Shown in pieces: positions 33,401-40,463 of a stretch of 64,000 nucleotides of DNA. The notes under the pieces are model-generated. The model searched no databases. It worked only from the letters and a program-made list of their open reading frames with translations, and was not told the DNA's origin. Within the stretch, counting starts at the first letter, position 1. Each line of letters opens with the position of its first letter. The position numbers and the translations under genes are program-made. The stretch covers positions 1 to 64,000 of the forward strand of contig UROF01000010.1 in assembly GCA_900549475.1 (NCBI GenBank), given 5' to 3'. The stretch comes from an uncultured Eubacteriales bacterium (GTDB lineage: Bacteria; Bacillota; Clostridia; Oscillospirales; Oscillospiraceae).

Positions 33401-34357
33401 ACTCCCTATCTGCTGGACCACTTCCGCCACACCCGCGGAGTGGAGGCTCGTGCCATGCCTCTTGGGGGCCACTCGCTAGCCCTGGGGCGGGCGGAGACCT
33501 CTTCCAAGGAGTATCTGCCCTTTCCAGCCCTCTTGGGCGGAATTCTAGATATTGCCCTGCGGGAAACCGGCCCCTTCCAGGGGCTTCTGCCCGCCACGCA
33601 GGGGGCCGAAGCCGACGGCCAGTACCCCTGGGCGGCGGAATCGGTGCTGCGGCGCCGTGGGCTGGAGCGGGTGACGCTGGCCGCCCCCGTGCTGGAGCGG
33701 CTGCCGGAGACCGCCTCAGACCCGGACTTGCTGCTGCGGGCGGTCCTGACGGGGGATGTCCTGCTGTGCGCCCCGCCTGACCGGCGAACGGAGCTGGCGC
33801 CGGCCCACATCCCCGCCTGGGAGGAACTGGAGGCCCTGGCCCGGGGGATCGGCGCCCTCCCATCCTCCGGACGGGCGCTGGCCGCTGTGGGTGAGCCTTT
33901 CACCCTCTTTGCCCTCCACGATGGGGTGCTGGACACGCTGGAACAGGAGCGCTGGCAACTGCTCCGGGCGCCGCTGGGAGAATATCTGTGGTTTCTCTGG
34001 CGGGACGCAGGCAGTGCTCTGGACGGATCCTGGGCTAAACGGATGGCGGACCTGGGCCGGCTCCTGGGCATGCGGAGCATCTTTTCCCCGGACCTGGAGG
34101 TCCTTCGCGGGGAGGCGAACCGGCTGCTCCCCGGATTTGCCGGGGCCAATGGGCGCTATCGTATCGCCAAAGCCCTGGAACTGGGGTGCCGGTCTTCCGG
34201 TGTGCTTACCCTGTCCCCCCGGTATGAGAATACCGCCACAGTGCTGGACATGACCGGCGCGCTGGAAGGGTTCCCGCACTTCCATCTGGCCATGGACAAC
34301 GACTGGGATGAAGGGGCCTGGTCCCGTCTGAATTCCTTTTTGTACTATCTGAAGTAA
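30497..34357 (+). CDS. Giant acyl-CoA dehydratase-type activase (duplicated BadF/HgdC ATPase + DUF2229)
   Basis: The 1286-residue protein has two ASKHA ATPase modules. Module 1 (about 1-260) has DCGNTTVK and cysteines at 127 (CAGGTGSF) and 166. Module 2 (about 312-560) has DVGSTSTDLVL and cysteines at 435 (CAAGTGSF) and 474. HgdC-type activases bind one [4Fe-4S] cluster with such a cysteine pair to inject electrons at very low potential. A DUF2229-like region (about 615-930) with conserved CYPVK follows, then a ~350-residue tail. No dehydratase A/B subunits are nearby, so the electron acceptor is unknown. GGAGG precedes the start. Confidence 0.88.
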   Translation: MNGIGLDCGNTTVKLVLLSPTGELLWSKIAAHRGSAIPAARRLLGELLQWDSGVCGCPVVLTGSAGERLLEICPGLSNLGDIPAIHRGVILLAPEARSVIEIGSQSARFLTGFGSELPPQFAVNEHCAGGTGSFFEDQMSRLGLRIEDYSNLVAQAESIPRLSGRCAVFAKTDIIHRQQEGIPTPDILLGLCYAMVRNYKAVIVRSLPVERPVALCGGVAQNAGVVQAVKAVFGLEEEDLIIPDPFLHAAAVGAALAAQEAETCSMGELLASLCGQPAAAGRLVRRSPLSQPAGASLTDPASSGVIPLEGCALGIDVGSTSTDLVLMDPDGGLIVFQYLRTAGDPEGAVRRGLEHLRERFGELPLLAVGVTGSGRERIGRLIGADAVRDEITAQARAAVHWVPDADTVFEIGGQDSKYISLQGGQVADFQMNKICAAGTGSFVEEQAARMGIPLEEFGPLALTAQAPVELGERCTVFIETAIQSALAQGASQAEVAAGLCQSIVRNYLHKVVGSKLVGRRIVLQGGVAYNPGIVAAFRQEFGDRLTVSPCFSISGAFGVALLALETAEGPSRFHGFTGQGEESPALSPEVQRNIAFYQRGPQLLLEGYDPAPVPRRKTVGVPFALMIHKFFPMANAFFRHLGYNVLLSPPTNEEIIRLSQQTAQAETCYPVKLIHGHMAWLAEQGVDYIFLPSIHTMKHETSRVEHSYGCVYMQTAPRLAARALRLEERGITLLNPVFDLDFGQEAMASAMLGLGKQLGIPKVRCLPALMSGAQAVRRHTAAVEKQGRDLLASLGPEDKVLVLITRNYGLSDPVLNMGIPRLLLERGYKVLTLSHLPAHDLDLSADHPNLYWPFGQHILSGAKLVAHHPNLYAVYLTNHGCGPDTTLSYLFRQEMGEKPYLHIEVDEHFSPVGVITRIEAFLQSLESRPVRPLPEGFRLTAVPSHPTAVVAAPDRTRGPLYVPDLPPFTPYLLDHFRHTRGVEARAMPLGGHSLALGRAETSSKEYLPFPALLGGILDIALRETGPFQGLLPATQGAEADGQYPWAAESVLRRRGLERVTLAAPVLERLPETASDPDLLLRAVLTGDVLLCAPPDRRTELAPAHIPAWEELEALARGIGALPSSGRALAAVGEPFTLFALHDGVLDTLEQERWQLLRAPLGEYLWFLWRDAGSALDGSWAKRMADLGRLLGMRSIFSPDLEVLRGEANRLLPGFAGANGRYRIAKALELGCRSSGVLTLSPRYENTATVLDMTGALEGFPHFHLAMDNDWDEGAWSRLNSFLYYLK

Positions 34358-34545
34358 ACCAAGTTGAACGTCTTAACCACCGGTAGATGCCTTTCTGACG
34401 CATCGCTTGCTCTGCCGTTCTGAAACGGTTACCCCTGTTCTGACTGTCGCATACCTCCGCCTTAAAGTTATTGGTATTGCATGGTCAAATCAAAACTTTT
34501 TGCCAGATCTCCTTACCAGCAGAACCGGTGATTACCTTTCCTCAA

Positions 34546-34585
34546 AGAGCAGCAGCGGATGGTCAAAACCATCCGCTGCTGCTCT
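34546..34585. terminator. Bidirectional terminator
   Basis: A perfect 18-bp stem (AGAGCAGCAGCGGATGGT and complement) with a 4-nt loop lies between the convergent activase and esterase genes. The stretch 34358-34545 shows no other feature. Confidence 0.85.
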
Positions 34586-34586
34586 G

Positions 34587-35474
34587 TCATTGTGCCTGTC
34601 GAAAGAAATCTGCCAGCGCCGAAAGAACCTCCTGGCTCTCCGGAAGGTCTGGGTCAACTGCGCTGAAGGCGTGGACCAGCCGTTTGTCTGCGGGATAGTC
34701 CACCAGGCGGTAGGCTGCGCCGGACCTCTCCAGGGCGCCGGCAAAGTCTACTGTATACTGGTGGAGCATATCATTTCGGCTGGTTACCAGGAGGGACGGC
34801 GGAAAATCTCCCAGACACGCCCACTTCCCCGGATCCAGATAGGGTGCAAACGCACCCTTCCTCCAATCGGGGCCATACAGGTACCTGGGCATGGTGAGGC
34901 CCACCTTGTCCCGGCGGGTGGTGTAGAACATCCCGCTGATAAGGCCCAGGGCCCGGATCTCCGCTTTAGGTGCCTGAACGCCAGCGGCGGCCGCCATAGC
35001 TGGACACCGCTGCATGGCTGTGAGGTAGGCGATGAGGTAAGCGCCGGCGCTGTCGCCCACCAGGAAAATGCCGCCGGGCTTGCCGCCAAAGTCCGGGGCC
35101 AACCGGATTGCCTCGTCCATGGCCGCAGAAATATCTGCACAGGCGTCAAAGACCCGGTGCTCCGGTACCAGGCGATAGTCCGCGCTATATACCAGAAACC
35201 CTCGGCGGCACAGTTGGGCATTGAACCAGCGATTGTACGTCTTGCTGCCCATGGCCAGGCCGCCGCCATGGACATCCAGCACCACCGGCAGCGGCCCATC
35301 CGTCCTCTTGGGCCGATAGACATCCATGCGGTGGGCAGGCTCGGTATCCGGCAGGTAGGGGATGTCCCGGATCTCCTCCACATCTTCTGGAAAGAACCGA
35401 GCCGTCTGCAATTCCCCGCAGATCCGGTCAAACTTTGCTCGTTCGTTCAAGAGCAGCCGCGCAATGAGCCCCAT
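34587..35474 (-). CDS. Alpha/beta hydrolase, HSL-type esterase
   Basis: The 295-residue protein has the oxyanion-hole motif HGGG (DVHGGGLA, ~69-72) and the nucleophile elbow GDSAG (~146-150). A downstream acid and the histidine VHAFSA (~266) complete the catalytic set. This is the hormone-sensitive-lipase family, which hydrolyses short acyl esters in the cytoplasm. No signal peptide. It is a single gene ending at a terminator. Confidence 0.88.
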   Translation of the reverse strand: MGLIARLLLNERAKFDRICGELQTARFFPEDVEEIRDIPYLPDTEPAHRMDVYRPKRTDGPLPVVLDVHGGGLAMGSKTYNRWFNAQLCRRGFLVYSADYRLVPEHRVFDACADISAAMDEAIRLAPDFGGKPGGIFLVGDSAGAYLIAYLTAMQRCPAMAAAAGVQAPKAEIRALGLISGMFYTTRRDKVGLTMPRYLYGPDWRKGAFAPYLDPGKWACLGDFPPSLLVTSRNDMLHQYTVDFAGALERSGAAYRLVDYPADKRLVHAFSAVDPDLPESQEVLSALADFFRQAQ

Positions 35475-35569
35475 GGTGTCTTCCTCCCCAACCTGACTTT
35501 ACTGTTATCATAGCACGGATGTCAACGAAATGCGATGGTTTTCCCTTGCGGATTTGTCTTGAAATCGGG

Positions 35570-35598
35570 TTGCCGCCGCCGGAAAACCGTGGTATGAT
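35570..35598 (+). promoter_or_regulatory. Promoter of the SEC-C protein gene
   Basis: TTGCCG (35570-35575), 17 bp, TATGAT (35593-35598). AAAGGAGG and the ATG at 35622 follow. Confidence 0.6.
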
Positions 35599-35621
35599 TG
35601 CGGAAAAAGGAGGTGGACGGT

Positions 35622-36755
35622 ATGCCGCAGACAGAGCCGGCTATGGCATCAAAGGAAACAGTGCTTCTGCCGATCCGTCATGCGCCATACACCAAACTTC
35701 GGGATATTCTCCAGTTGAAGACCGTTGCGGAGCTGCGCTCCTTGGCGGGGCTGCATGGCGTCCGGCGCATCTATCAAATGCGGAAGGACGGCCTGGTCAC
35801 TGCGATTTTTGACGCCATGCTGGTTCAGGACCGCATGGAAAACATCCTCTTTCTGTTGGATAGCGCATCCTGGCGACGGCTGCTGAAGATCGCAGAGTGC
35901 GGTTCATGCGAGAGCCGTGGTTGCAGCGTGAATAACGATACTGTTCTCCTCGAACTTTGCTACCTACAGGCATTTCTCCAAGATAGCGTGGTCACCTATG
36001 TGATGCCAGACGAGGTACGCTCTGCTGTGTTGGTTCTGACTGAGAACGGGTTCCAAGCCCGCAAGGAACGCTCAGATCTGATACATGCCTACGCGATGGC
36101 CGCAATCAATCTGTACGGTGTGATTGCAAAGGATGACCTGCTCAAAATCTTCAGTATGCAGAATCGCCCGGCGCTCACTGAAGAAGAACTGGACCTCGTC
36201 CTGCTCCGGCAAATCGCCCGGGAGTGCGGCTATGTGCTATTGGGGTCTGAGATCGCCAGCGAGGCGTTTTCCTACAATCAGTATCGAGACATTCCGGATC
36301 TTCTGGCCCGGGTCGGCAATAAGCCAAGGTATATTCCCACAAAGACGGAGTTCTTAAAATATGCCAATCCGGATTACTATGAGCCGACAGCATACACACA
36401 GGAATTGGAGCAGTATCTGCGCACTTCCTGCCATCTGGATACACAGCGGCTGTCGGAATTGATGATAGAACTGCATTATGCCATTGTCCTGGAGGCGCCA
36501 ATGCAGCGCCTGCTGGATCTTTTCGTCGAGTATGGGGTCGAGTTGTCGGCGGGTGAACTGCATACGATTTCCAAGTTGCTGGTGGAATTGTCCAACCACA
36601 CAAGGCTGTGGTCCAATAACGGACACACGCCGTCGGAACTGGCTGGAAGGCCCCCGGTGGTCGGGAGTGCAGATCACAAAAGTAAGAAGATCGGCCGCAA
36701 TGATCCCTGCCCCTGCGGAAGCGGCAAGAAGTACAAGCGGTGCTGCGGTAGGTAA
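35622..36755 (+). CDS. SEC-C zinc-motif protein of unknown function
   Basis: The 377-residue protein ends with a classic SEC-C motif ([18 protein letters not shown]), a zinc-binding tail first known from SecA. The N-terminus (about 15-55; [21 protein letters not shown]) resembles a small SAP/Rho-N-like nucleic-acid-binding helical domain. The middle is helical and unassigned. The ATG at 35622 follows AAAGGAGG. It stands between the metal island and the mobile element and could belong to either. Confidence 0.78.
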   Translation: MPQTEPAMASKETVLLPIRHAPYTKLRDILQLKTVAELRSLAGLHGVRRIYQMRKDGLVTAIFDAMLVQDRMENILFLLDSASWRRLLKIAECGSCESRGCSVNNDTVLLELCYLQAFLQDSVVTYVMPDEVRSAVLVLTENGFQARKERSDLIHAYAMAAINLYGVIAKDDLLKIFSMQNRPALTEEELDLVLLRQIARECGYVLLGSEIASEAFSYNQYRDIPDLLARVGNKPRYIPTKTEFLKYANPDYYEPTAYTQELEQYLRTSCHLDTQRLSELMIELHYAIVLEAPMQRLLDLFVEYGVELSAGELHTISKLLVELSNHTRLWSNNGHTPSELAGRPPVVGSADHKSKKIGRNDPCPCGSGKKYKRCCGR

Positions 36756-36783
36756 TCGCGGCCTTCTGCGCACTAGGAACGCA

Positions 36784-36837
36784 ATACAGCGGGGTGCTGT
36801 ACCAACTGGAAAAGCACCCCGCTGTATTATTTCTTAT
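36784..36837. terminator. Bidirectional terminator
   Basis: Fifteen-bp arms (ATACAGCGGGGTGCT / AGCACCCCGCTGTAT) enclose 24 nt, then TTATTTCTT. It lies between the SEC-C gene and the convergent sigma-factor gene. Confidence 0.8.
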
Positions 36838-36891
36838 GTACGCAGACAGAAGATCTACTGAACAAAATGATTCCCTTATCTTGCCTGCCTA

Positions 36892-37425
36892 TCAATCCAG
36901 CTCGCTGAGCGTTTTGCGTGCCCTGGCTACCCACGCCGTCACATGGTTTGCCGGTACACCGAACCGCTCCCCGATCTCTCGGTTGGTATATCCATCCATC
37001 AGCATCCGGATGGCCTGGAATCCCTTGGCTGTCACCCCGGTGGCCTCGGCTTCTGCCCGCTCAAGCCGCTGCAGAAGCGACATACAAGCCTCTCGCTGTT
37101 CTGGTATATCATCGTCCAGCACCGTGCAGGGCAGTTCAGCAGGGTCAGTGGCCACCTCCCGCCCCCGCCGGGTGGCACGCTCCAACTCAGTATAGATCTC
37201 ATTGCGGATCAGACGGTAGGCGTAGGTGGAAAAGGCCACCGTGTGCCCCGGCTTATCTGTTTGGGCCGCCTTGCACAGCCCCAGGCACCCGATTTGGAAC
37301 AGGTCGTCATAGCCGAACATGCTCCCCGCGCCCAGTGTATGGACGCAGTCCTGGATCACCTTGCCCACCAGTCCCATGTTCTCCTCAACCTTGATCCGCT
37401 GCTCCTTCGTAAGCGGCGACAGCAT
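36892..37425 (-). CDS. Sigma-70-family factor of a mobile element
   Basis: The 177-residue protein has sigma region 2 (about residues 10-85; FGYDDLFQIGCLGLCKAAQ, FSTYAYRLIRNEI) and a region 4 helix-turn-helix at about 135-175 (YTNREIGERFGVPANHVTAWV). It is a small sigma factor of the type seen in Clostridial conjugative elements, possibly driving element genes. The ATG at 37425 is 8 nt after CAGGAGG. A decayed copy of its region 4 lies at 25995-26114. It follows the DUF3268 gene without a gap. Confidence 0.85.
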   Translation of the reverse strand: MLSPLTKEQRIKVEENMGLVGKVIQDCVHTLGAGSMFGYDDLFQIGCLGLCKAAQTDKPGHTVAFSTYAYRLIRNEIYTELERATRRGREVATDPAELPCTVLDDDIPEQREACMSLLQRLERAEAEATGVTAKGFQAIRMLMDGYTNREIGERFGVPANHVTAWVARARKTLSELD

Positions 37426-37426
37426 A

Positions 37427-37891
37427 TCATGCACCTCCTGATACTTTTCTCAATTTGTTTTGCTGCTCCATCCGCTCCTGGAGCAGTTTCCTACTTTCAT
37501 CAATAACCACCTGACAGTAATACTCGCCCAGATGCCCGATGTGGGCGTGGGCCATAGGCGCCTGCACGGTCATGGCCAGCCACTGGTAGGCGTCCCGCTT
37601 GCTCATGAGTCCAGACTGATACAGTTTGTTGAACTCCTGATGCGCGGCATACCGCAGCTTCCGCAGTCTCGGCCCGGCCAAGCTCCCCATGGGTTCCAAG
37701 GTCCCCGGGTGCGCCATCACAAAGGAATCGCAGGCCGGGTACCGGGAACAGACATAGGCCATCGCACCAGGCCGGTGCGTCCTGCACAGGCCTTCCGCAC
37801 TGCGGAGCACCGCGGGGCTGCCGCATTGGCAGCGCAGTTGCCCATCGCCAGGCAGTACCCCTGCCCGGCCGCGTCTTGATTTCTTGCTCAT
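37427..37891 (-). CDS. DUF3268-type zinc-finger protein
   Basis: The 154-residue protein has CQCGSPAV, then CRTHRPG and CSRYPACDSFV: cysteine pairs fitting a zinc-finger fold, typical of DUF3268 proteins in integrative elements. The C-terminal half is helical. Nucleic-acid binding is likely but unproven. The start has GGAGG upstream. It is probably co-transcribed with the sigma factor from the promoter at 38215-38243. Confidence 0.75.
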   Translation of the reverse strand: MSKKSRRGRAGVLPGDGQLRCQCGSPAVLRSAEGLCRTHRPGAMAYVCSRYPACDSFVMAHPGTLEPMGSLAGPRLRKLRYAAHQEFNKLYQSGLMSKRDAYQWLAMTVQAPMAHAHIGHLGEYYCQVVIDESRKLLQERMEQQNKLRKVSGGA

Positions 37892-37972
37892 CTTGTGTCC
37901 CTCCTTACCAGAAGATAACTTCCATATTCCCTACTCGCACCGGCATCGCCAAAACCGCCGAAACACAAAAAA

Positions 37973-38072
37973 GGCCGGAAGCCCGCTGAAATACAGTGCA
38001 GAGCCAAGCGCTGGAATAGTGGTGTCGCATCCAGCCATTGACTCTGCACTGTATTTCAGCGGCCTTCCGGCC
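37973..38072. repeat. Large inverted repeat (31-bp arms)
   Basis: The left arm (37973-38003) and right arm (38042-38072) are complementary over 31 bp with one mismatch, around a 38-nt loop. In minus-strand RNA this would be a very stable hairpin in the leader of the DUF3268 gene, followed by TTTTTTG on that strand, so it can act as a terminator or attenuator. Confidence 0.8.
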
Positions 38073-38208
38073 ACATTCTTTTAAGACAAGATCTGCGCCT
38101 TGTGGGGCCGCGGTACAGCGGCTCCGTCACGATTTCCCACCCACTTCTGGCAGGTCTGACGCCAAGGCGCCCCGGCGTATCGAGAGCCTGTGCGCAGTAT
38201 CTTGTTAC
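37973..38208 (-). ncRNA. Candidate structured leader or small RNA
   Basis: A consensus promoter (38215-38243) would start a minus-strand transcript near 38208. About 135 nt of GC-rich sequence with local inverted repeats (CGCCGGGGCGCC, GAGCCGCTGTACCGCGGCCC) then leads into the 31-bp-arm hairpin, giving a ~235-nt RNA. No ORF with a ribosome site fits; a 66-codon frame (38056-38256) begins upstream of the predicted start. It may be a regulatory RNA of the element or an attenuated leader. Confidence 0.35.
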
Positions 38209-38214
38209 AATGGA

Positions 38215-38243
38215 ATTATAACAAAATACCGCGAAATAGTCAA
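38215..38243 (-). promoter_or_regulatory. Consensus promoter in the mobile element
   Basis: On the minus strand TTGACT (38238-38243), exactly 17 bp and TATAAT (38215-38220). It is one of the strongest promoter matches in the window and has no immediate coding sequence. Confidence 0.8.
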
Positions 38244-38334
38244 CAAAAATCCGCATTTTCGCGGTAATTCTATTAACTTTTTTGCCGTTTTCAGTCTGGG
38301 AGATCCCATCTCAGTCTGGGGGCGTTTTTTCCTT

Positions 38335-38868
38335 TCAATACTGCTCGTCGTCCTCGTCCGCCCACTCGTCATAATCAGCCTCTTGGCGGCGCCGCTTGGC
38401 AAAGTGGAGCGCCACCAAGCCGCCGCCCCCGCAGGCAAGGCCGACCAGGAACACCACCAGTGGAACGATGGGAATACCGCTGTTAGGCTCTGTGGCGGTA
38501 TTCTGTTCCTGCGGCTGTTGCACCTCTTCTGATGACTGCTGGGTGTCTGGCGTCTGCTCTACGGATGGATCTGGGATAGGGACGGTGGAGTTGATGCAAC
38601 TGAGCGTATAGGTGGTGCTCCCACCCAGATCCATGGTCAACACGCCTGTCTCGTCTACCACAATGGGGGCCGGAAAGACTCCGGCATCGGTGCGCAGTTC
38701 AAACTCCACGCCCGCCCAGCGCGTGCCTAGCTGAAGTACCAGCTGGTCCGGCTGCTGGGTGACCTTCGGCTCGGTGCCGTCCGTGTCTGCAAAAGCTGTA
38801 GTGCAAAGGCACATGGAAAGACACACAACCGTCAGGAGGGTCAACCGAAGCCGCTTTTGGATGGTCAT
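38335..38868 (-). CDS. Small secreted, membrane-anchored protein
   Basis: The 177-residue protein has a signal peptide (about residues 1-27, ending TAFA), a short beta-rich ectodomain (28-95), a Pro/Glu/Gln-rich stalk (about 100-130) and a C-terminal membrane helix (about 131-153), followed by a basic then acidic tail. Function unknown; it probably displays a small domain outside the cell. It lies 17 nt after the S1-domain gene and has GGGAGG upstream. Confidence 0.75.
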   Translation of the reverse strand: MTIQKRLRLTLLTVVCLSMCLCTTAFADTDGTEPKVTQQPDQLVLQLGTRWAGVEFELRTDAGVFPAPIVVDETGVLTMDLGGSTTYTLSCINSTVPIPDPSVEQTPDTQQSSEEVQQPQEQNTATEPNSGIPIVPLVVFLVGLACGGGGLVALHFAKRRRQEADYDEWADEDDEQY

Positions 38869-38885
38869 GGCTCACTCCTCCCTTC

Positions 38886-40415
38886 TCAGCGAGTCGTGGA
38901 CATATGGGTGATGACGCCCCAAATCCGGTTGTTCTCGTGGTTGATCCCAAGAATGCGCACGGTTGCCCTGGCACCCCTGGGCGGCCGGCCGCGCTTGGGG
39001 TAGGTGCAAAGGCAGTCGATACCGCCGTCCAGGGAGACAAACACGCCGTTGAGATCCACCATGCTCACGGTACCCACATAGCGGTTGCCCACCACATACT
39101 TCTTCAGCGCCTTCTCGTAGGGGTTCTCCATCGCCTGCTTCACCGAAGCGGTCACCCTGGGATGACTGCGGTCGCTGCGGTCCACCTCCAGCACCCGCAC
39201 CAGCACGCGCTGGCCGGGCTGATAGTGCTGCGCGGCGTCAACCCACCGCTGGTAGGACAGTTCCCTGAGAGGGATATAGCACTCCGCGCCGAACAGATCC
39301 ACAAAGATGCCCGCTCGAATGACTGAGATGACCCGTGCCTCGGCGCGGATGCCCTCGTAGATCTGGTAGTTGCCGTCCCGGTCGGTGCGGAAGTAGTACT
39401 CTCTGCGCTTGAGCGCCATGGCCTCCAGCCGGCTGGCCGCCACCACGTTGTGCTCCTGGTCGACACCCTTGACGATGTAATCCACCTCCGCGCCCAGTCG
39501 CTTATTGAGCAAGTAGTGGAGCACGTCCCCCTTGGGCTGACCGCGGTAGTCCGCTGGCTCCTCGATGGCCTCCAGCACCGGGATGATGACCTTGAAATCC
39601 CCGTGATAGATGACGGCATAGGACATCTCCGGGTTATCCGCCAGCCGCTCCACGCCCTGGATCGCACCGGTGAGGATCTTCTTGCTCTTGAGGGACTCCA
39701 CCAGGTCCAGCAGGTCGTTGCGCAGCCGGTCCGTATCCGTCTCCACCGTCCGCTCAGCGTCGATGGATACCACCCGCTGACGGCGCCTGCCCGGCATGCG
39801 GAGTTTCTGGGGCTGACCGGATTCGGATTGCTCCTCCTCCGCGGGCACATCCTCTCCCCCGTCCTGCGCCTCCTGCACCTCTGCCGCCTTCTTGCGGGAG
39901 GTGCGCCGGCGCCGGGGCGGGGCAGGCGGCTCGGCGTCCCCTTCAGCCGCAGCGTCCCCTTCAGACTGAGTCGAGGCTTCGTCGTCCGGTTCTGTTTCCG
40001 GCTCAGTCTGGGAACCGAGATCGGTCGTGGGATCAAATGCCTGGCCATCGCCGGTTTCTTCAGCCGGTTCCAGGTCAGTCTGGGAACCGGCATTCGAGTT
40101 GGCGGATTCCATGTCAGTCTGGGATGAAAAGGGTTCTTGGCCAGACTCAAACTGGCTATCCGGGTCCCATTTCGGGTCAGTCTGGGGAAAAGCAGCCTGG
40201 CCGCCGGTATCCTCGCCCGATTCCAGGTCAGTCTGGGGCGCGTCGGGGTCCAAGGTGTTGGCAGCAGCCAGTTCCAGATCTGTCATGCCGGCATTGGCCA
40301 CCTCACCAGGCGGCGTTTCCGGGTCGGTCTGGGGGATGGGATTAGACTCAGTCCCAGTGGTTTCCGGCTCTGCAGCGGAAGCCTGTTCCTCGATCTCTTT
40401 CTTGGTTCTTGCCAT
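38886..40415 (-). CDS. S1 RNA-binding-domain protein with long acidic N-terminus
   Basis: The 509-residue protein has a disordered, acidic first ~200 residues with repeated P/S-Q-T-D/E units. A basic patch follows, then a globular region and two S1-like OB folds (about 345-415 and 435-505; ARVISVIRAGIFVDLFGAECYIPLREL and YVGTVSMVDLNGVFVSLDGGID). It probably binds RNA. S1 proteins of this layout accompany coupling-protein genes in some Clostridial elements; their role is unknown. AAAGGAGG precedes the ATG. Confidence 0.8.
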   Translation of the reverse strand: MARTKKEIEEQASAAEPETTGTESNPIPQTDPETPPGEVANAGMTDLELAAANTLDPDAPQTDLESGEDTGGQAAFPQTDPKWDPDSQFESGQEPFSSQTDMESANSNAGSQTDLEPAEETGDGQAFDPTTDLGSQTEPETEPDDEASTQSEGDAAAEGDAEPPAPPRRRRTSRKKAAEVQEAQDGGEDVPAEEEQSESGQPQKLRMPGRRRQRVVSIDAERTVETDTDRLRNDLLDLVESLKSKKILTGAIQGVERLADNPEMSYAVIYHGDFKVIIPVLEAIEEPADYRGQPKGDVLHYLLNKRLGAEVDYIVKGVDQEHNVVAASRLEAMALKRREYYFRTDRDGNYQIYEGIRAEARVISVIRAGIFVDLFGAECYIPLRELSYQRWVDAAQHYQPGQRVLVRVLEVDRSDRSHPRVTASVKQAMENPYEKALKKYVVGNRYVGTVSMVDLNGVFVSLDGGIDCLCTYPKRGRPPRGARATVRILGINHENNRIWGVITHMSTTR

Positions 40416-40463
40416 GGTATAATATCCTCCTTTGGTTGAATGTGGGGGGTACAGCGCTGTTTA

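Noticed and set aside
37973..38072. 31-bp inverted repeats as transposon or IS ends
   Set aside because: The 38-nt centre cannot encode a transposase and no target duplication is visible; a hairpin in a leader RNA fits better.
38290..38325. Two TCAGTCTGGG copies downstream of the 38335-38868 gene as an operator
   Set aside because: The same decamer recurs within the Q-T-D coding repeats of the S1-domain gene, so a regulatory role is not supported.
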